Positions 13,401 to 26,900 of a DNA stretch of 64,000 bases are shown here, piece after piece (the stretch's first letter is position 1; each line of letters starts with the position of its first letter). The stretch comes from Ifrita kowaldi (lineage: Eukaryota; Chordata; Aves; Passeriformes; Cinclosomatidae), in NCBI GenBank assembly GCA_013398055.1, contig VZRS01000311.1:572015-636014 (forward strand). The letters run 5' to 3'. The notes beneath the pieces were generated by a model. That model did no database searches. It was not told the DNA's origin and saw nothing but the letters and a program-made list of their open reading frames with translations. The position numbers and the translations under genes were made by a program.

Positions 13401-15111
13401 CCTCAAACTTTCCACTGTGCTCAGGAAATCTCAGCCCCAAAGGAGGATGTCTCACAGGTTATGACCATGTGAATGGAAGGATTTATATTGAAAACAGTTT
13501 TGCCACTTCGTTCACAGATCCTTGGATTTCAAGTTTGTTAGTGTAGCCTGGCTTCTATAAGCCAAGTGCTGAACCACTGAGGAGCCAGTGATCCCCACAC
13601 TGAGTTTTGGGTCTCAAACTAAACTGGGTTTTTGTTCAGTACATACGGATCTGCATTCATCTGTGTATAACTGAAGGGCATTTAGCACCTTAGCTGCCTT
13701 ACATAGTTTTGTTCACTCCTAATATTTATTCCAATGCCATTGATAACCTTTCCCTGTGCAGGGTTTCCAGTTTGGGCATCTCATGGGACCTCGGAAATTG
13801 CCACACTAAGTCAAACATGTGACCAGACAAAGTCACTTCCTTTAATGGCAGAGGTTACCAGCTGCTTTCTGATGACATTCCTCAGCTCCTCCTATCAAGA
13901 CACTGGTATCTTTTGGGAAAAACTTCTAGCCCCTTGCCTAGTTCTCTGCTATTTGATTGCAGAGACGAAAAGCTGATGAACTGATAAAGAACTAGCGCAC
14001 ACTCTTGGATAAGTAGCACTTGGATATAAAGAAAATATTTTTGTACAGAGCATAGTTTTGCTGCTGTAATTACAAACATTTTAATTAGGCAAGGAGAGCA
14101 GATGGGAAGAATCTCCAAGCTGTGCCTGCCAGCAAACACAGACAAAACATGGGGGAACATCCAGAGATATGCTGGTTGTGGTTTCTCTTTGAATTAGGTT
14201 TTTTTCTGGATTGCTTTTCTGGTGTCTCATGGGTCATCACTGGTCAGCAGACTACAGGGTGGGTGACATTGCTTCAGAGACAGGCACAGGAATTCCCCTA
14301 AATATCTATCTTGGTCAGTAGTCTCAAAGGAGAAATGATATTCCTAACTCTTGGAATATAATGATTACATCATATCAGGGTAGTTGTTGGCTCAGATGCT
14401 CAAGCATGAGGCTTCTTACTCTGATATATTCACATCAGAGTATATTTATATTCAAAAATATTTGGGCAGTGCAATGTATCTGTAGATGTTATTTTCCCTG
14501 GTACCTTCCTTTCCTGCCTGGGCTTCTGCTTCCCTGCCATTCCTCTCCTGTCCTTGGTGGAGGCTGACATGGCTTCCCATCAGCTCTAGAGTGTTCAGGA
14601 CCTCTGACCCTTTAATCCATTCCTTTCTCCCTACTTTATCTTGGATAACCTTGCCCTGGCTCTCATTTAAGTGTCTTACAGTGATAGATAATGCTCACCC
14701 AACCACTGCTTTTCGGTACACAGTAATGATGACCTCCAAGGGCCACTTTCCCTGGCAGTGTTTGTGTATACCTTTCACTGAAATTCAAGGGAGTGTCTTT
14801 TGGCCCAGGTTTTACTGGATTGGTTGCTGTGACTCAGGTGATCCCCGATAACTTGCAGGGCTGGAACTACTTGGATATGTGCTGGCATCTTGAGCGCAGA
14901 GACTCTCCCTTGCTGGTGAGCAATTCCTCACATGAGCAATGCCCTGACTCTGGATCAGCCACACTTGAACACACAATACTCACTGCTCTGTCAGCATCCA
15001 CCCGGGAGCCACACATTGTGCCACATACTTTCCTGAAAAATAGATAAGGGGCACAAAAGAATTTCTGCCAAGCCCTATAGCCTAAATGTCAAACCAGTTC
15101 TGTATTATAAG

Positions 15112-15246
15112 AGTGATCACCATACTCTGAGCTGGAAGGGGCACACAAGGATCACCAAGTCCAGCTCTTAAGTGAATGGCCCATACAGGGACTGAACCGA
15201 CAACCTTGGCACTTTCAGCACCGGGCTCTAACCAACTGAGCTGAAG
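15112..15246 (-). mobile_element. tRNA-Ile-derived SINE with CR1-type tail (TguSINE1-like)
   Basis: On the minus strand the head reads AGCTCAGTTGGTTAGAGC...GGTGCT, then GCCAAGG and GGTTCAGTCCCTGTATGGGC. These are the A box, anticodon arm and B box of tRNA-Ile (AAT) with a changed anticodon loop. It runs directly into a CR1-like tail (GAGCTGGACTTGGTGATCC, CCCCTTCCAGCTCAGAG). This composite is what I know as TguSINE1 from zebra finch. Anticodon-stem changes and loss of the intact 5' end show that it is not a functional tRNA gene. Confidence 0.88.
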
Positions 15247-18200
15247 TCTTGCAGTGTTAAATGTCTGACTAAAATGGGTGAAGATGATGAGAAGAAATAG
15301 GAATTGTGTTAAGGTCCGAAAATTAGTGTAACTCTACTTTGATCCAAAGGGGAGTGGATATATTTAAAGCATTGCATAAAATTCCAGATTGTAATAAATC
15401 TCTCTGAAGACACCAACAAACGAGTATTCCCTAAATGCCTAAGAAAGCCAGGGCTGGTTTGCAAAGTACCAGTGGAAGTATGTGGCAAATGAAGCCCAGA
15501 CAGGGGGAATAGGGAAGATTGGCAGAATGAGCCTGACTTCCTTATTAATCTGATTCTTCTGGGTCTGGTGGAGATGAGATGCAGCCATACTCCAGTGAGG
15601 TCCTACAGCTACGGGTGGCAAAGGTCCCATGGCTGGATGTAGCTGAGCATGCTGGAATTTGGACAAGAATCAGCTTGAGTCTCATCCTCCTCAAGATGCA
15701 TTATCTAGTGAAAATGCAGAACTCTCCTGACTTTGGGAGCAGCCAGAAGTTTACCAGATGAAAGCAACTCTTTGTATCTGCAGGTATCTCTTACAAGGCT
15801 TTCTCGCTTTTGATCCATTTTTCTTTCCAAATAGAACATGTAGGGAGCAGACTGGTGCATGTGATGCTTTCCCCTGTGCCCTTTGGAGACCAAAAGCCAC
15901 ATCAAGCAGGAGATTTATGAGTTGCTGGCAATAGATGCTTCATATTCTGTTATTACATTTCAGATGATGAAAGAACAACAACTAACTTTCATGGCTATGA
16001 AAGCAGTAGGAAAACTGCCTGTGGATAGATCGAGCACATGCATCACTGGATAGAAATTAAGGTGTTTATAGCTTCAAATTCTGATTTGGAAAGTTCAAGA
16101 TAGAAGAAAAATATCTGAGTAAAAGATGTGAGGCAGTTTGTAAGATTTCAACTCAGATACACTCAGGAGAATAAATCCAAAGGTAACATTATGATTCATT
16201 AACTATCCCTAATTAGGCTCCTAAATTTAAGTAGACAGAATCTCCCCTGGAGGCTTTCAAAGGCACCCACCTTTCACTGTTGATGATACAGGGAGTTTAG
16301 GAACATAGCTTATTTAGGGAGGACTTCTTCCTTAGGTACCCACAGGGCATGCATGGGTTGAGTTCCCAGATTAGATGAATTGTATCTTTTAAGAAGGTTA
16401 TTGCATTTCTGGGCAGGCAGGAATCAGAGGAGCCAGGGAAAAGTGTTCTGCTGCCCTGTGCAGGAGGAGGAGAGCCTGGGAGAGACTGGTGCTCCTGTTT
16501 GTCTCTTCCCTGTGGAGTCTCAGCTGGAGGTGCAGCATTTCCTAAATCTCCTTCGTCTCCTAAAGCCTCTCACATCACTGGGCCTTTTACCTGCGAGAGA
16601 TTGCACTGGGAGGAACAGTGAGACTGAGCTGATTTGTGTTCCACGGGCTTTGTTTCTGGACTGGAATTGCTTCCACTTCTGAAGTCGCTTCTCTGACTGC
16701 AGCTGCATGAGTAAAGGATAAGCATGTCCTTTCCTGTGGAGGGCAAACAAGAGAAAGGGTTGTCTGTATTATATTTATATCCTTACTGCGCTACATTTCT
16801 GTAGTTGGCTGCTGCCAGGAGATACAGTAAAAGGCAAAGCATCTGGGCTGTCTCAGGGGGAGCCTTGGCAGAGTGATCTGAAAGTTTGTATGGGTTGTGT
16901 CAGACATCCCAGCTTGTACCACTTCCCACCACCCCCAAATCACGAGCAGAAAAGACAGATTCCTGCTTCGGGCAGAGTGTGGAGGGAGGGGCAGGGAAGG
17001 AGGGCCCTGGCTCAGGCTGTGGGCTCAGGAGGTGTAGGTGGCTTTGGTTATGACAGGGCCCTTTTCCCAGACAGTCCCGCTTGCTTTCTGCATGGTGCTT
17101 GGAAGTGGCCTTACTGTAATTGGCATGAGTCACTTCCTTGTTATTGGTGGTTTGGAACCACCATGTGTGGAAAACATGCCTGCAGCAGGCTGAGGAACTC
17201 CCTCTTGCTCTTGGGCTTTGCATTCGGTTTCAGGATTGCAGCCTATATCCATGCTGGGTGAAAAAATGTCCTTTTTAAAATAACTGAAGGAGATGGAAGC
17301 TGAGGTCTGGATCACTTGCATTTGTTAACTCTCTGATCTGGTGTTTGGTTCTTTTTTTTGTGAGAGTGAAGGTTTTTCATGGCAGTTTGTTGATCAAATC
17401 CCAACTTTCAGACTTATGGTCTTGCAGAAAGTCCCTTCTTGTCTCCTGTTGTCTCCTGGGACACTTTACACTTCCTGTTTAAACTGTATTTTGTACCTTC
17501 ACTCTAAATATGATATAGGATGGTATGACATGGCTTTGCACCAAGGCACAGAGCTGATGTCGAGTGCACTCAGCCTTTTCCATGGCTCATGGAGACATTT
17601 GAGAGTTGTAGGATTTGAAGATCTCCTATCAGGTGATTATATTCATATCTGACCAAAAATCCCCCCTGTCAGAATGTCTGGTGGCGGGGTAGGACTTGAA
17701 GGTAGGCTTCAGATTTCTGACACAGCACATGTGATCATGAGAAGAGGCAAAACCTCTTTCTATGGGAGACGCTGAGCTAGATGGGGCATGGATAGCTGGA
17801 AGAGGTTTTGACTTGTTCCTTGGCCATATCTGAGACCCTTGGGATAAAGCCAGGGGGGTACGCTGTGCCTCAATTTACTTTTTTTAATCAAATTAGCATC
17901 TTCCCGCCCCCATGTCTCCAGCTACACAGTGGTGTTACTGTTGTCACCAGTGCAGTCTTCTTTTTTATGGGATTTTTCCTTCTTGCTCTCTGTACTGTGA
18001 TATCTTGTGGTCTGGCACAGCCAAAATCCATTATTTTAATAGGTATTGTTGACTGCTTAGTGAATTTGGGTTTTACAGCACAAAAAGCACTTTTCATTCT
18101 GCAATCTGAGAGAGCCATGTACATGTGTGCTAAGGAATTGCTTTCTTGTAACAACTTGGAATCATGAATGATCCCATTTCAGGCTGGATACCATGCATTT

Positions 18201-19124
18201 TCAAGTCTCAAACAAAAATCCTTCAGCGCTGCTACCTCTAAAAGCCTGCAGTAGTTTATAGTGCATGTTTACTCACAGGAGGATTTTTTTTATAATTATT
18301 TTAAAAATATGTTGAGCACCAGCAGTTCCTGGCCCAAACCTGCCCAGATAAAAGGCTTGGTTGTAATTTTCCTTGGTGAGGGAGTCATGTTTTTATTCAA
18401 ATTGTGCTCTGCTTCAAGCATGCTCAGGAAGGTTTGCTGAAGGTCCTGCAGATCTGTTTTAATCATGCTGAGCTTTGGGAGCAAACCTTATGGGCTGGAA
18501 ATGTACAGGGGAATACAGAGCAGAAGACTGGGGAATGACAACCCCCTCATCTCTATGTTTTTAACACTGAGCTTTCATTGATCCCCTCCAGCTGACTGAT
18601 GTGTATATCCAGTGAAGATGGAAGTCAGGGGATAATTGTTTCCTGGGAGTGGAAGTCTTTAAGCATGTTTAGGACAGGGCCAGCATCAGAAAACACCAAA
18701 TGATCAAATTAGCAAAGAGAGGGAATGGTTTGAGTGCAAGGCTGAGCTTGTTTCCTTTCCTTAGCACAGACTCCTTCTGTGAGTTTGGACAAATCATTTC
18801 GATATTTAAACACTTTCCAAACTCTGTCCCTGAGCCAATTCCCCTTCCATAACATTTGGGGTCTATAGCATCAAATGTTTTGATTAGGGGAATAATACAT
18901 GTGCTTAAACTGAAACACTCAGCAACACTGGAAAATAATTACACAGAAAGAGCAGTATTCCTCTGAAAACAATATATTGTGGCAATTGGTCGAACCCCCA
19001 GGACTGGGGTGTTTAAAACTAGATAGATCAACATAGGAAACACAGCAAATTATCTCATTGTGGTCTCTTAGTACCTGAAGGGGGCCTACAAGGAACCTGG
19101 GGGGTAACATGGACATCTAATGAT

Positions 19125-19387
19125 AGGCCAAGGAGGAATGGCTTTTAACTGAAAGAGAGTAGGTTTAGATTGGATATTAGGAAGAAATTCTTTACTGTGA
19201 GGGTGGTGACGCCTTGGCAGAGATTGCCCAGCAAAGCTGTGGCTGCCCCATCCCTGGTAGTGTCCAGGACCAGGCTGGATGGGGTTTGGAGCAACCTGGT
19301 CTAGTAGAAGGTGTCCCTGCCCATGGCAGGGGTTGGAATGAGATGATCTTCAAGGTCCCTTCCAACCCAAACCACTCTGTGATTCTC
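19125..19387 (+). mobile_element. CR1 LINE 3' fragment, well conserved
   Basis: Forward CR1: 'tttagattggatattaggaa', gaaattctttactgtgaggg, 'ctgtggctgccccatccctg', 'gatggggtttggagcaacct', 'ggtgtccctgcccatggcag', ending 'cactctgtgattctc'. It is close to a young CR1 consensus. Confidence 0.95.
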
Positions 19388-22300
19388 TGCCCTTAACGAA
19401 CGGAGGCGAGGTATTGTTTGGCCTTTTCCATCTCTTAGCACTGTAATTCGGAATGTTGCTGCTTGTAGACACAGTAACTTTTTCTCTTCATCAACCCTGC
19501 ACAAGAAACTGCTTGTGCGAAAATTCCAGCAGAAGGCGTCTCCACCAAGTACAAATAAGGACACTGTCAGCAGCACCAGCATGTGCCTTTTCACACTGTC
19601 CTGCTGGCTGCTCCTACCGACTCTGAAGGATCTGCTCTGCCCATGAGAGCACACTGGCTTTGATTTTCCTTCACCCCTGTTTCTGCAGAGGGAGGAGGCT
19701 GCGAGGCAGTGGAGGGGGGGTTTTGTTGTGAGATTGGTGCCACTAATTCATTGCAAATGGGTAATACAGGTCTTGGGTTGGGAGCTGGTATAAATTGTTG
19801 CTAGCATGATGTTGATTTGGACAGATGAGCAGTGGAAGCTGGGATTGCTTTTAAAGCAGACACAGAGGGATTATATAAAGACTTGAAAGCCTGTAATGGC
19901 AGAGGAATGAACCTGCTGATCCAAAAGCTCCCTTGCGGATTTATAACCTAGAACCAACTTCTGCAGGTGCCTTCATGGAGTGTCACAGCGATGGTGACAC
20001 TTAGCCTCCAGATCAAGTCCTGGCTGACATGAAATCCATGTGGTAATGCCTGAGTTGAGTCCCAGGGTGGGTGGCTGAGCAGGGATTGCCGTCTGAAAAG
20101 TTACATCTCTGCCTGTACTTCTCAGATGCACAGCCCAAGATGCTGTAGAATTTTATCATTTGGAAAAATACCCACATCTCAATGCTGACTGCTGCCCCCT
20201 GAGAGACTGAAAGTCCCTAGAGGTCCCCAGAGCAACTCTCCTCTCTTCCAGATGATCCCAGCTCATTTCTCATGTGCATTTTTAGGTGCAGGGCTCCTGA
20301 CTATGAGGTGTGTTAGCACTTTGATTGAAGCTGTTCCTTCCCCTCTTGTCCACATCCATCACTTGTTCTGCTGACTGAGTTGCTTTAATTTCTCTGCTCG
20401 ATTGAATGGAGCAGGACAAGTGCCAACCCTTCCCTGCCAGGATTTCTGTGCTTAATACTGAGATAAGACTAAAATCCTTGGTACTTTTTTTCTGCTGGTT
20501 TTAATAATAAATAACTTTCCTTGACACTTTGCTTCAACTCATGCCATGCTTTGTGTCAGATGCACTCCTCTCTGGAGAATTTAAGGAGGGCATTTCAAAA
20601 GAACCAGATGTTTAATCTTTCTTGTGGAGTTGGCCGCCACACAGGAGCTAACTGGAAATTGTGAGGTATTTTACACTTGAGAAAGGCTTTCCATTTCACA
20701 GTCTTTCTAAATCAAAGGAAAGCTGTGTATCAACTGAGCATTGTATAAACTAGAATAAGAGCAGGCTTGCTGCATGCCATCTCTCTGTGTACTCTTTGCA
20801 AAGATGGGCCTTTCCTGGCAAAATATCCTCAAGATGTTTACGGAGTCCACAGAGAAAAATGGTCTCTTGAAATGGAAAAGTCTAGGGTTATGTGCTGTAG
20901 ACATCCTGTGCTGTACTATGTTGCTTCCAGAGTTTTAAAGGGCTCTAGTTGCTGAAGTGAAGAAAAGCACCTCTTGGCATTTTTGAAAGTACCAAAGTGT
21001 GTAACCACACTGTGCTAACCACAGATGTCAAGGACATGCCTGCCTTTGGGAATCTGTCCTCACAGCCACCTGTGTTTTAAGGCATCAAATGACTCCTTGA
21101 TAGTGTTCTTACTTCCTTGGCCATCCCAAAGCGATAACAGCACAGCCCTACTCCATAAGGTGCTGTGATCATAAATGCTCTCTATCAATGCTTCTCCTTG
21201 AATACTTCTCCATCTCTACTCTTCCTTGGGATGGTGTTGACCAGTTGCTGTCTGATTTAGCAATGTTTTGCTTTACCTGACTCCTCCCCTGGTCCTGTAG
21301 GTAGCATTCAAGTGGTGGTGGCACAGATGCCAGGATGGAAAAGCCGTATCTCAGTTCTCTGTGTGTGCTTAGAAAAAGGTGGTGTTTTTTTCTCCTACTT
21401 GATTCAAATGTTTAAGTGTCTGGTAGTGTCACTTTTTCTAAGAAAGATGCGGGTCCACCCAACCTGTCTTGTGCCCTGGAGATGGTCACGAATGCTGAGA
21501 GGTAAAGGAGATGTTTGTGAAGAAGTGTAAGTCTGAAACATGAAAGCCTTTTGCTTCATTTTCTTCACTGGATGCCTATCAACAGGTTACTGGAATGCAG
21601 TTTGGGTGAAAAGTGTGTAAGGGAAAACTGTCTTGTGTCTTTAAATGCCTATCAGGTCCTCAGTCTGAGATACAGCAATAGGACTCTTTATTTTTGGAGG
21701 GTGCTGAGCCCTTTGCCCTCTGTGTCCCTTTGGGTGCCTCAAATAAGGCACCCTGAACTGCAGTTCTCCCTGGCTGTGGTTTGCAGGATAATCTCTGTTC
21801 TACCCACCTCCTCTCCAGACTTTCTGATATTTCCCTGGCACAGGTACCCCCTCATTCCTGTCTGGTTCCTACCAGGGGATGTGGGCTTTTTTGCTGCCTT
21901 CCAACCGTTGCCAATTCAGGTTTCACTAGAAACCGCTGTGCCAGCTCTTTGATATTCAGAAGCTGTGGGGTTTTCTGTCTGTTTCCTGACCTAGCATGAC
22001 TCTACTAATAATGCAAGAACTTCAGTGCTGGTGTCCTGGCAGCCTAATACCAGAGGTCAGTCTGTAAACCTAGTTACAATTTTCTTTGCCTCAGCAAAGA
22101 CAGTAAGTCGAACATAAAGTAAACAAAGTGGTTGCATCACTTCACCCACCAGTAATGTGGTGGGTGATGCAGGCAAATTTAATGGATGTGATTAAATCTC
22201 CTGTTCCAGTCTGGCAGCTGATTAGCTGCAGGGGGCAGGCAGGAATTTCCTTTCTGATCCAGAGTTGCCCTCTTTCCAAGTCCTCCTTCAAGCTTCTGCC

Positions 22301-23793
22301 AAGCATCTCAAAGTGCTTTGCATTTTTAATTGCGCTTCTTCACGCCCCTGTGAAAGGTGGAGATGAGAGATAACATGATCCCAAATGGGGCCCTGGGGAA
22401 ACTGAGGCAGTGGGAAGTGACAGCCTGCTTAGAATGAGAGAGGAAGGTGGTGTTAGACTTGTAAAAAGGGGAAATGGGCATCCCAGAAATCTTCTCTTGA
22501 AGCTCATGTGGGTCTACTGAACTTGTGCCTAGTGCTCAACACTCTCTGTCTTCAGCACACTGAAGTCTTGGTTATCTGCTGTGCAGTAGTATAAAGTCAC
22601 TGACAGGGAAAATAAATCTTTCTCCTTTGGAAGTTTTAATTTATTTTTGTCTTTCATCCCTCGATTCCTCTAGTTTCTAAAGAAAATGACCTGTATATAT
22701 GTTTCTTCTCTTTGTGTGGAGAAGCACTTTGCTCTGAAATAGCCTCAGGTGTTGGCTGTGGCTGAGGCAGAGAACTGGTTCAGCTCCATTGATGACTCCA
22801 TTCTTTGTCCCTCCGGGGGAAATTAGTGAATTTACAGTGTGGATTCACCTTCAGTGGGTGTACACTGAGGTAGCTACACTGGCTTTGATTTCTTTACCTG
22901 GTTTTACAGCTGAAGAACTGGCCTTGGAACATCAAGGAGGAGAAAACACTCCTATTATTAGAGCATGCTTTGGTCCAAAGAAGAGACCAAAGATGTCCAA
23001 AAACCTGTCACATATTAACCCATCATTTCACTCGCATATTGCTTGTGCTGTCGCTGACAAAACACAGAGAGCAGTAGGGATTAGCTGAGTCTTCATGCTC
23101 CTCAGGATGGTGGGAATGGAGAATGGGCCTTTCCCATCTTTACTAGCCTAAAACCCAATGGGAAACCATGTATTTTGGATCTCACATGGTGGGGAGGGTT
23201 TCTTACAGCAGGGATTTTTTATTTTTTTGGTGGATGATTTAAGCTTTATGATTTCACATGAACAGCATCCTGTAGAGTCTGGTTTTGTGAATCTGGAGTG
23301 GACAGAAACTTCTGATGTTCAGTTTTGAGCCAGCAACTTGACACCTGGAGAGAGGCAGGATTCCAGGCATAGCTGTAGCCCCCATTGCTATGGGGCATCC
23401 TGTCCAGCCTGCTGTCATGGTAGGAACAGAGGGGTCTAACTGGAGTGCTCTGAAGCCTAGAGCTGAGGCCAAAGCCTGGCTTACTAGGCTCTACTTCAGT
23501 TTCTAAGAAGAGTGTCTAAACAGAATGTTTGAATCTCATCCTTAGACTAGTCTCAAGGCTGAATTGTAAATAAACAGTATCTTAATCACTTTATAGTTTT
23601 CAGCATTCTCTTGTTGAATGTCTCTGTGCTGGCATTTGGAGAGCATTCATCATAGTGGAAAATGAGTGTCTTTGGGCTGCACATGGGATAATTAAGTATC
23701 AACTGAGCCCATAGCATGACGTGACAATCCTCATTCTGACCAGCTGAAATAACTCACTCTAACAACTGTGCTCTTCTTGCTCCTCTCTTTCAG

Positions 23794-23958
23794 TTCCCAA
23801 GAAGCTTCTGCATGAAACTCAGACAAGACCAACCAATTACCAAGGATATCAGAAGCCACATTTTCCGCTGCAGCCGGGAGTGTTTGACCCCAATGTTATA
23901 GGGGACGGCGTGTTCCTTTTGGATGTCTCTCCTTCCAACATAGAGCGAGCTCTCCCAG
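23794..23958 (+). CDS. EVA1A: EVA1A internal coding exon: juxta-lectin/extracellular linker
   Basis: This exon follows a pyrimidine-rich acceptor ending ctctctttcag, with a plausible branch point (ctctaac) upstream, and ends before a gtagct donor. It enters and leaves in phase 1 and is open for all 165 bases. It reads VPKKLLHETQTRPTNYQGYQ, then a proline/aromatic linker ending in SNIERALPG. The VPKKLL start resembles the CVPKNIL sequence that I recall following the second galactose-binding (SUEL) lectin domain of EVA1C, so the exon probably encodes the stretch between that domain and the membrane helix. No signal peptide or start codon lies in it, so coding exons must precede it. I searched by eye for lectin exons between 1 and 23793 and found none convincing. 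The join to the next exon preserves frame. The EVA1A rather than EVA1C assignment rests on the last exon. Function is inferred: EVA-1 proteins are single-pass membrane proteins, and C. elegans EVA-1 is a SLT-1/Slit co-receptor. Confidence 0.72.
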
Positions 23959-26900
23959 GTAGCTGTGACTGTTGTGATGTTGACCCAAACCTAATGGTGT
24001 TGTGGTAACTGTTCCTTTCCATCTCCCCTTTTCTGGATTTTGGTATTGCTCCTAAATCCCATCCATGTCACAGTCAGGAAGGGCTGTGACAGCTTTAAGA
24101 CGTGACCAGCGATGGACTAAAGTGAACTGTGAAACTGTTCAAGAAGCACTGGGTTTCTTGGAATAGCAGTCATGTCCAAACTCATCACAGAAATACTTTT
24201 CAGACCTAATACAGTAGCAAAGAAAAAAAAAAACAAACAAACCCAGGGCAGAGACAGTAGATCTGCCTCACAGGGGACAGAGAAGTTTTCAACTGAGCTT
24301 TGAAATACGATGCTATTTTCATAAAATGCAAAGTGAAGAGATATGAATGAAGCCAGATCTTAGCCATCTCTAGGGATAGGTGAGTAGGAGGCAGGGGTGG
24401 TGTATGAATAAAGGAAAAGCACAAGTGAGCACGTGTTGGGTTCCTTGGTGGTTTTGTGTTGTTTCCCAACATGCAGGAGATGGTTTATGACAGTACTGAA
24501 ATTCCCAGTGTGTTCTCCCAGAGATTCAGCTCGAGGGTGGTTATGGGCGGAGCTTGTCTCTCTCTCTACACTCCTGGCAAAGTTAAGCTTGGATAGTCAA
24601 TTCACAAATAAATAAGAACTGGCAATAACAGATTTGTCAGTTTGGAGGCCTTACTGAAAAACTGTCAAGGAATAGAGTTTTGAGTCAGCTCCAAATAAAT
24701 ATTGTGATCCTGGAGATTCTTTTAAGCAAGGAAAAATATCCTGAACTCATTTCCAATCATCTAAACATTTCACTTCTACAAATGACACCTTTTGTTTAGT
24801 TTTCACATAGTTTATTCATTCATTTTCAAAATATGCTCCGCTTTTCAAACAAAGATGTCATTTTGAAATTAAAAGCCAGAAGAATGTTTCAAAAATAACA
24901 AAAGAAAATACTTGGACATTTCTGTAACCTCCCTTCCTGTTTTATTTTTTTTATTAAAACTACTTGCTAACGTCAGCCTGGGACCATGAATAACCTTTCC
25001 TGTACTTATACTGTGCTGTTGGGCAAATTTACTGCCGGCTGAAAGAATTTTGTTCAGCTTTGGTGTAAACTCACAGAGAAACCATTCAAGTGACCAGGAA
25101 CAGCTAGGAAAGGGTGGTGAGGAGAAAACCAGTAGTACTGAGCTGATTGGGCATTGACAAGTCTTCAAGGCTAGCAAGGAGGAAAGGGAATATCTTTTGG
25201 TATGATCCTGAAATGAATGGCAGACCAGGGAACCACGCTGTGTAGCAACACATGGCCCTTGTGGAATTGTGTGTGTTTGTTTTTTTCCTCCTGCACAAGC
25301 CCAGTCATTTTCTGTCTTCCGTGTCTGTGCTTGTACAATCCTGCCAATGCTAAAACCAGTTTTGTGGTTTTGTGGTGCTCTTTGCTGGAGTTTAGTGTAT
25401 GCAGATGAGTGTTCATTTAAAAACGTGTTTGATTGCATCTGTTCTTTGGACAAGTTAGAAGTGAAAAGAAAAGAAAAAGGATTTTTCTTACATCTCACAT
25501 CTTGAGAAGAGTTATCCCTTACTCTGTCTCCTAAAGACACTGTTGTTTCACAGGGGTTTACAAGGGCTGCTCCATACCCAACAGAGGTGGTGTCCATCTG
25601 ACATGAAATACGTATGAGATTATATCCTGGTGGTGCCCTTCATCTTCCTCGATTGTGAAGGGATTTTACATTAACTAGTTCAGAGCCAGACCTCAGTCAG
25701 GAGACATCTCAGGCAGGATTCAGTTACCCCCATAGAAATGCGTCATTTGTGATGTCCTGGGGTGTTCACCTGGCTCCTAGAAGGGTGAGCATTTCCCCTG
25801 CATCCCTTCATGTCCTCCTGACCCTGGGGTGTCTTAGATGTCCGTGTATGAGCAAATACATCAAGCTTGAAGTGTCTGCTGTGGGGAGAGCTGAATGACT
25901 CTCTGCTATCCATCCACTGATAGCAGGATTCTCTCGCCTTAGTTTAGATGCATGGTGGTACTTGAGATGCTCTGAAATGTCCAAATTTTAGGTTCAGTTT
26001 TTAGAAACTAAATGTTTACCCTGCTTCCGTGGATTTCTTTGAAGCAGTGGTAGGGAAAAATTCAAACACTTGTACAGGCAGATTTACCAGACAGGGAGAA
26101 TAAAAGAGAGATTAGAGGGCATGTTATCTGAATTTTAAAAAATTCTGAATTAAAAAAAATCTGAAATGTTGCTATTGATTTCCTGCTGAATGTGCCCTTG
26201 GACCTTCTGTGTCCCATTTGCACAAGGGATCTGCAGTGATCTCTATTCTCCTGAAGAAAGAGGCTCTTGGGATATTTTACCCTTTGGGAAATGACACCCA
26301 AGCACTCCTGTTTAAACACTCTGCTCGAAGGCCAGTCATTAACACCATGGTAGCCTTGAGCATGTGGCTTTCCCAAGGCCATGCGGCTCTTCCGTGGCAG
26401 AGGTACAGCTGTGCCCACATTCCTTGGGACATCCATCCCCGCTGGTTCTCCTCGAGGCAGATTAGGAGTTGCCATCACTGCATGCACATTCCTGCCCTCA
26501 GTCCCCCTCCATCCAGTATTACCTGTTCTCTTTGACACCCCTCACTTTCTGTTCCTCCTGCTTCCCTGGGCTGAGCTGCTGCCTGGCGCCCACAGCGGGA
26601 AGCTGAACGTGATGCTTGCGCTGCTGGGTTTGCAGGGAAAGGAGATGGATCAGGCAGCCAAGGAACAAAGACCATCTCACATCACAGCTCCTGACAGAAT
26701 GCCTTTGCTTTCATAGCACTGATGGCATCATTGGAGATGGAGCTGGCAGTGTCCTGAATTTAACACCTGCAGATAAGTGAAAGCCAGGTGCAAGTCTGTG
26801 ATTTTACAGAGTGACTCTTCCTTTTGGCCAGAACTAGACACCCAGGGAAGGGAGCCTGAAAATCTACAGTTAAAAACTCACATGGATGATGGAGCTGGAT

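Larger units (their letters stand above)
1..23793. other. Upstream EVA1A intron, possibly partly intergenic; no coding exon recognised
   Basis: The sequence ends at the acceptor of the first EVA1A exon in this window, so at least its 3' part is intron. It holds CR1 fragments (about 1041, 1873, 2347, 7009, 8664, 9193, 9973 and 19125), an LTR-like segment near 10172-10410 and a tRNA-derived SINE near 15112. All other open frames are short and lack recognisable domains. A run rich in TAAT-type sites around 11200-11520 is a candidate regulatory block. I saw nothing identifiable in 2800-6900, 10900-15100 (apart from that block), 15250-19100 or 19400-23700 beyond ordinary unique DNA and short poly-A/T tracts. 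Confidence 0.6.

Noticed and set aside
15180..15246. A tRNA-Ile gene
   Set aside because: The anticodon arm is altered, the acceptor 5' end is missing and it runs straight into a CR1-like tail, so it is a SINE head.
17745..17775. A 'SFYGRR' reading resembling the ATYGRR motif of SUEL lectin domains
   Set aside because: A stop codon follows immediately and no cysteine pattern or splice sites surround it.
26062..26538. 158-codon minus-strand frame in an EVA1A intron
   Set aside because: No recognisable domain; length is within what chance can give.
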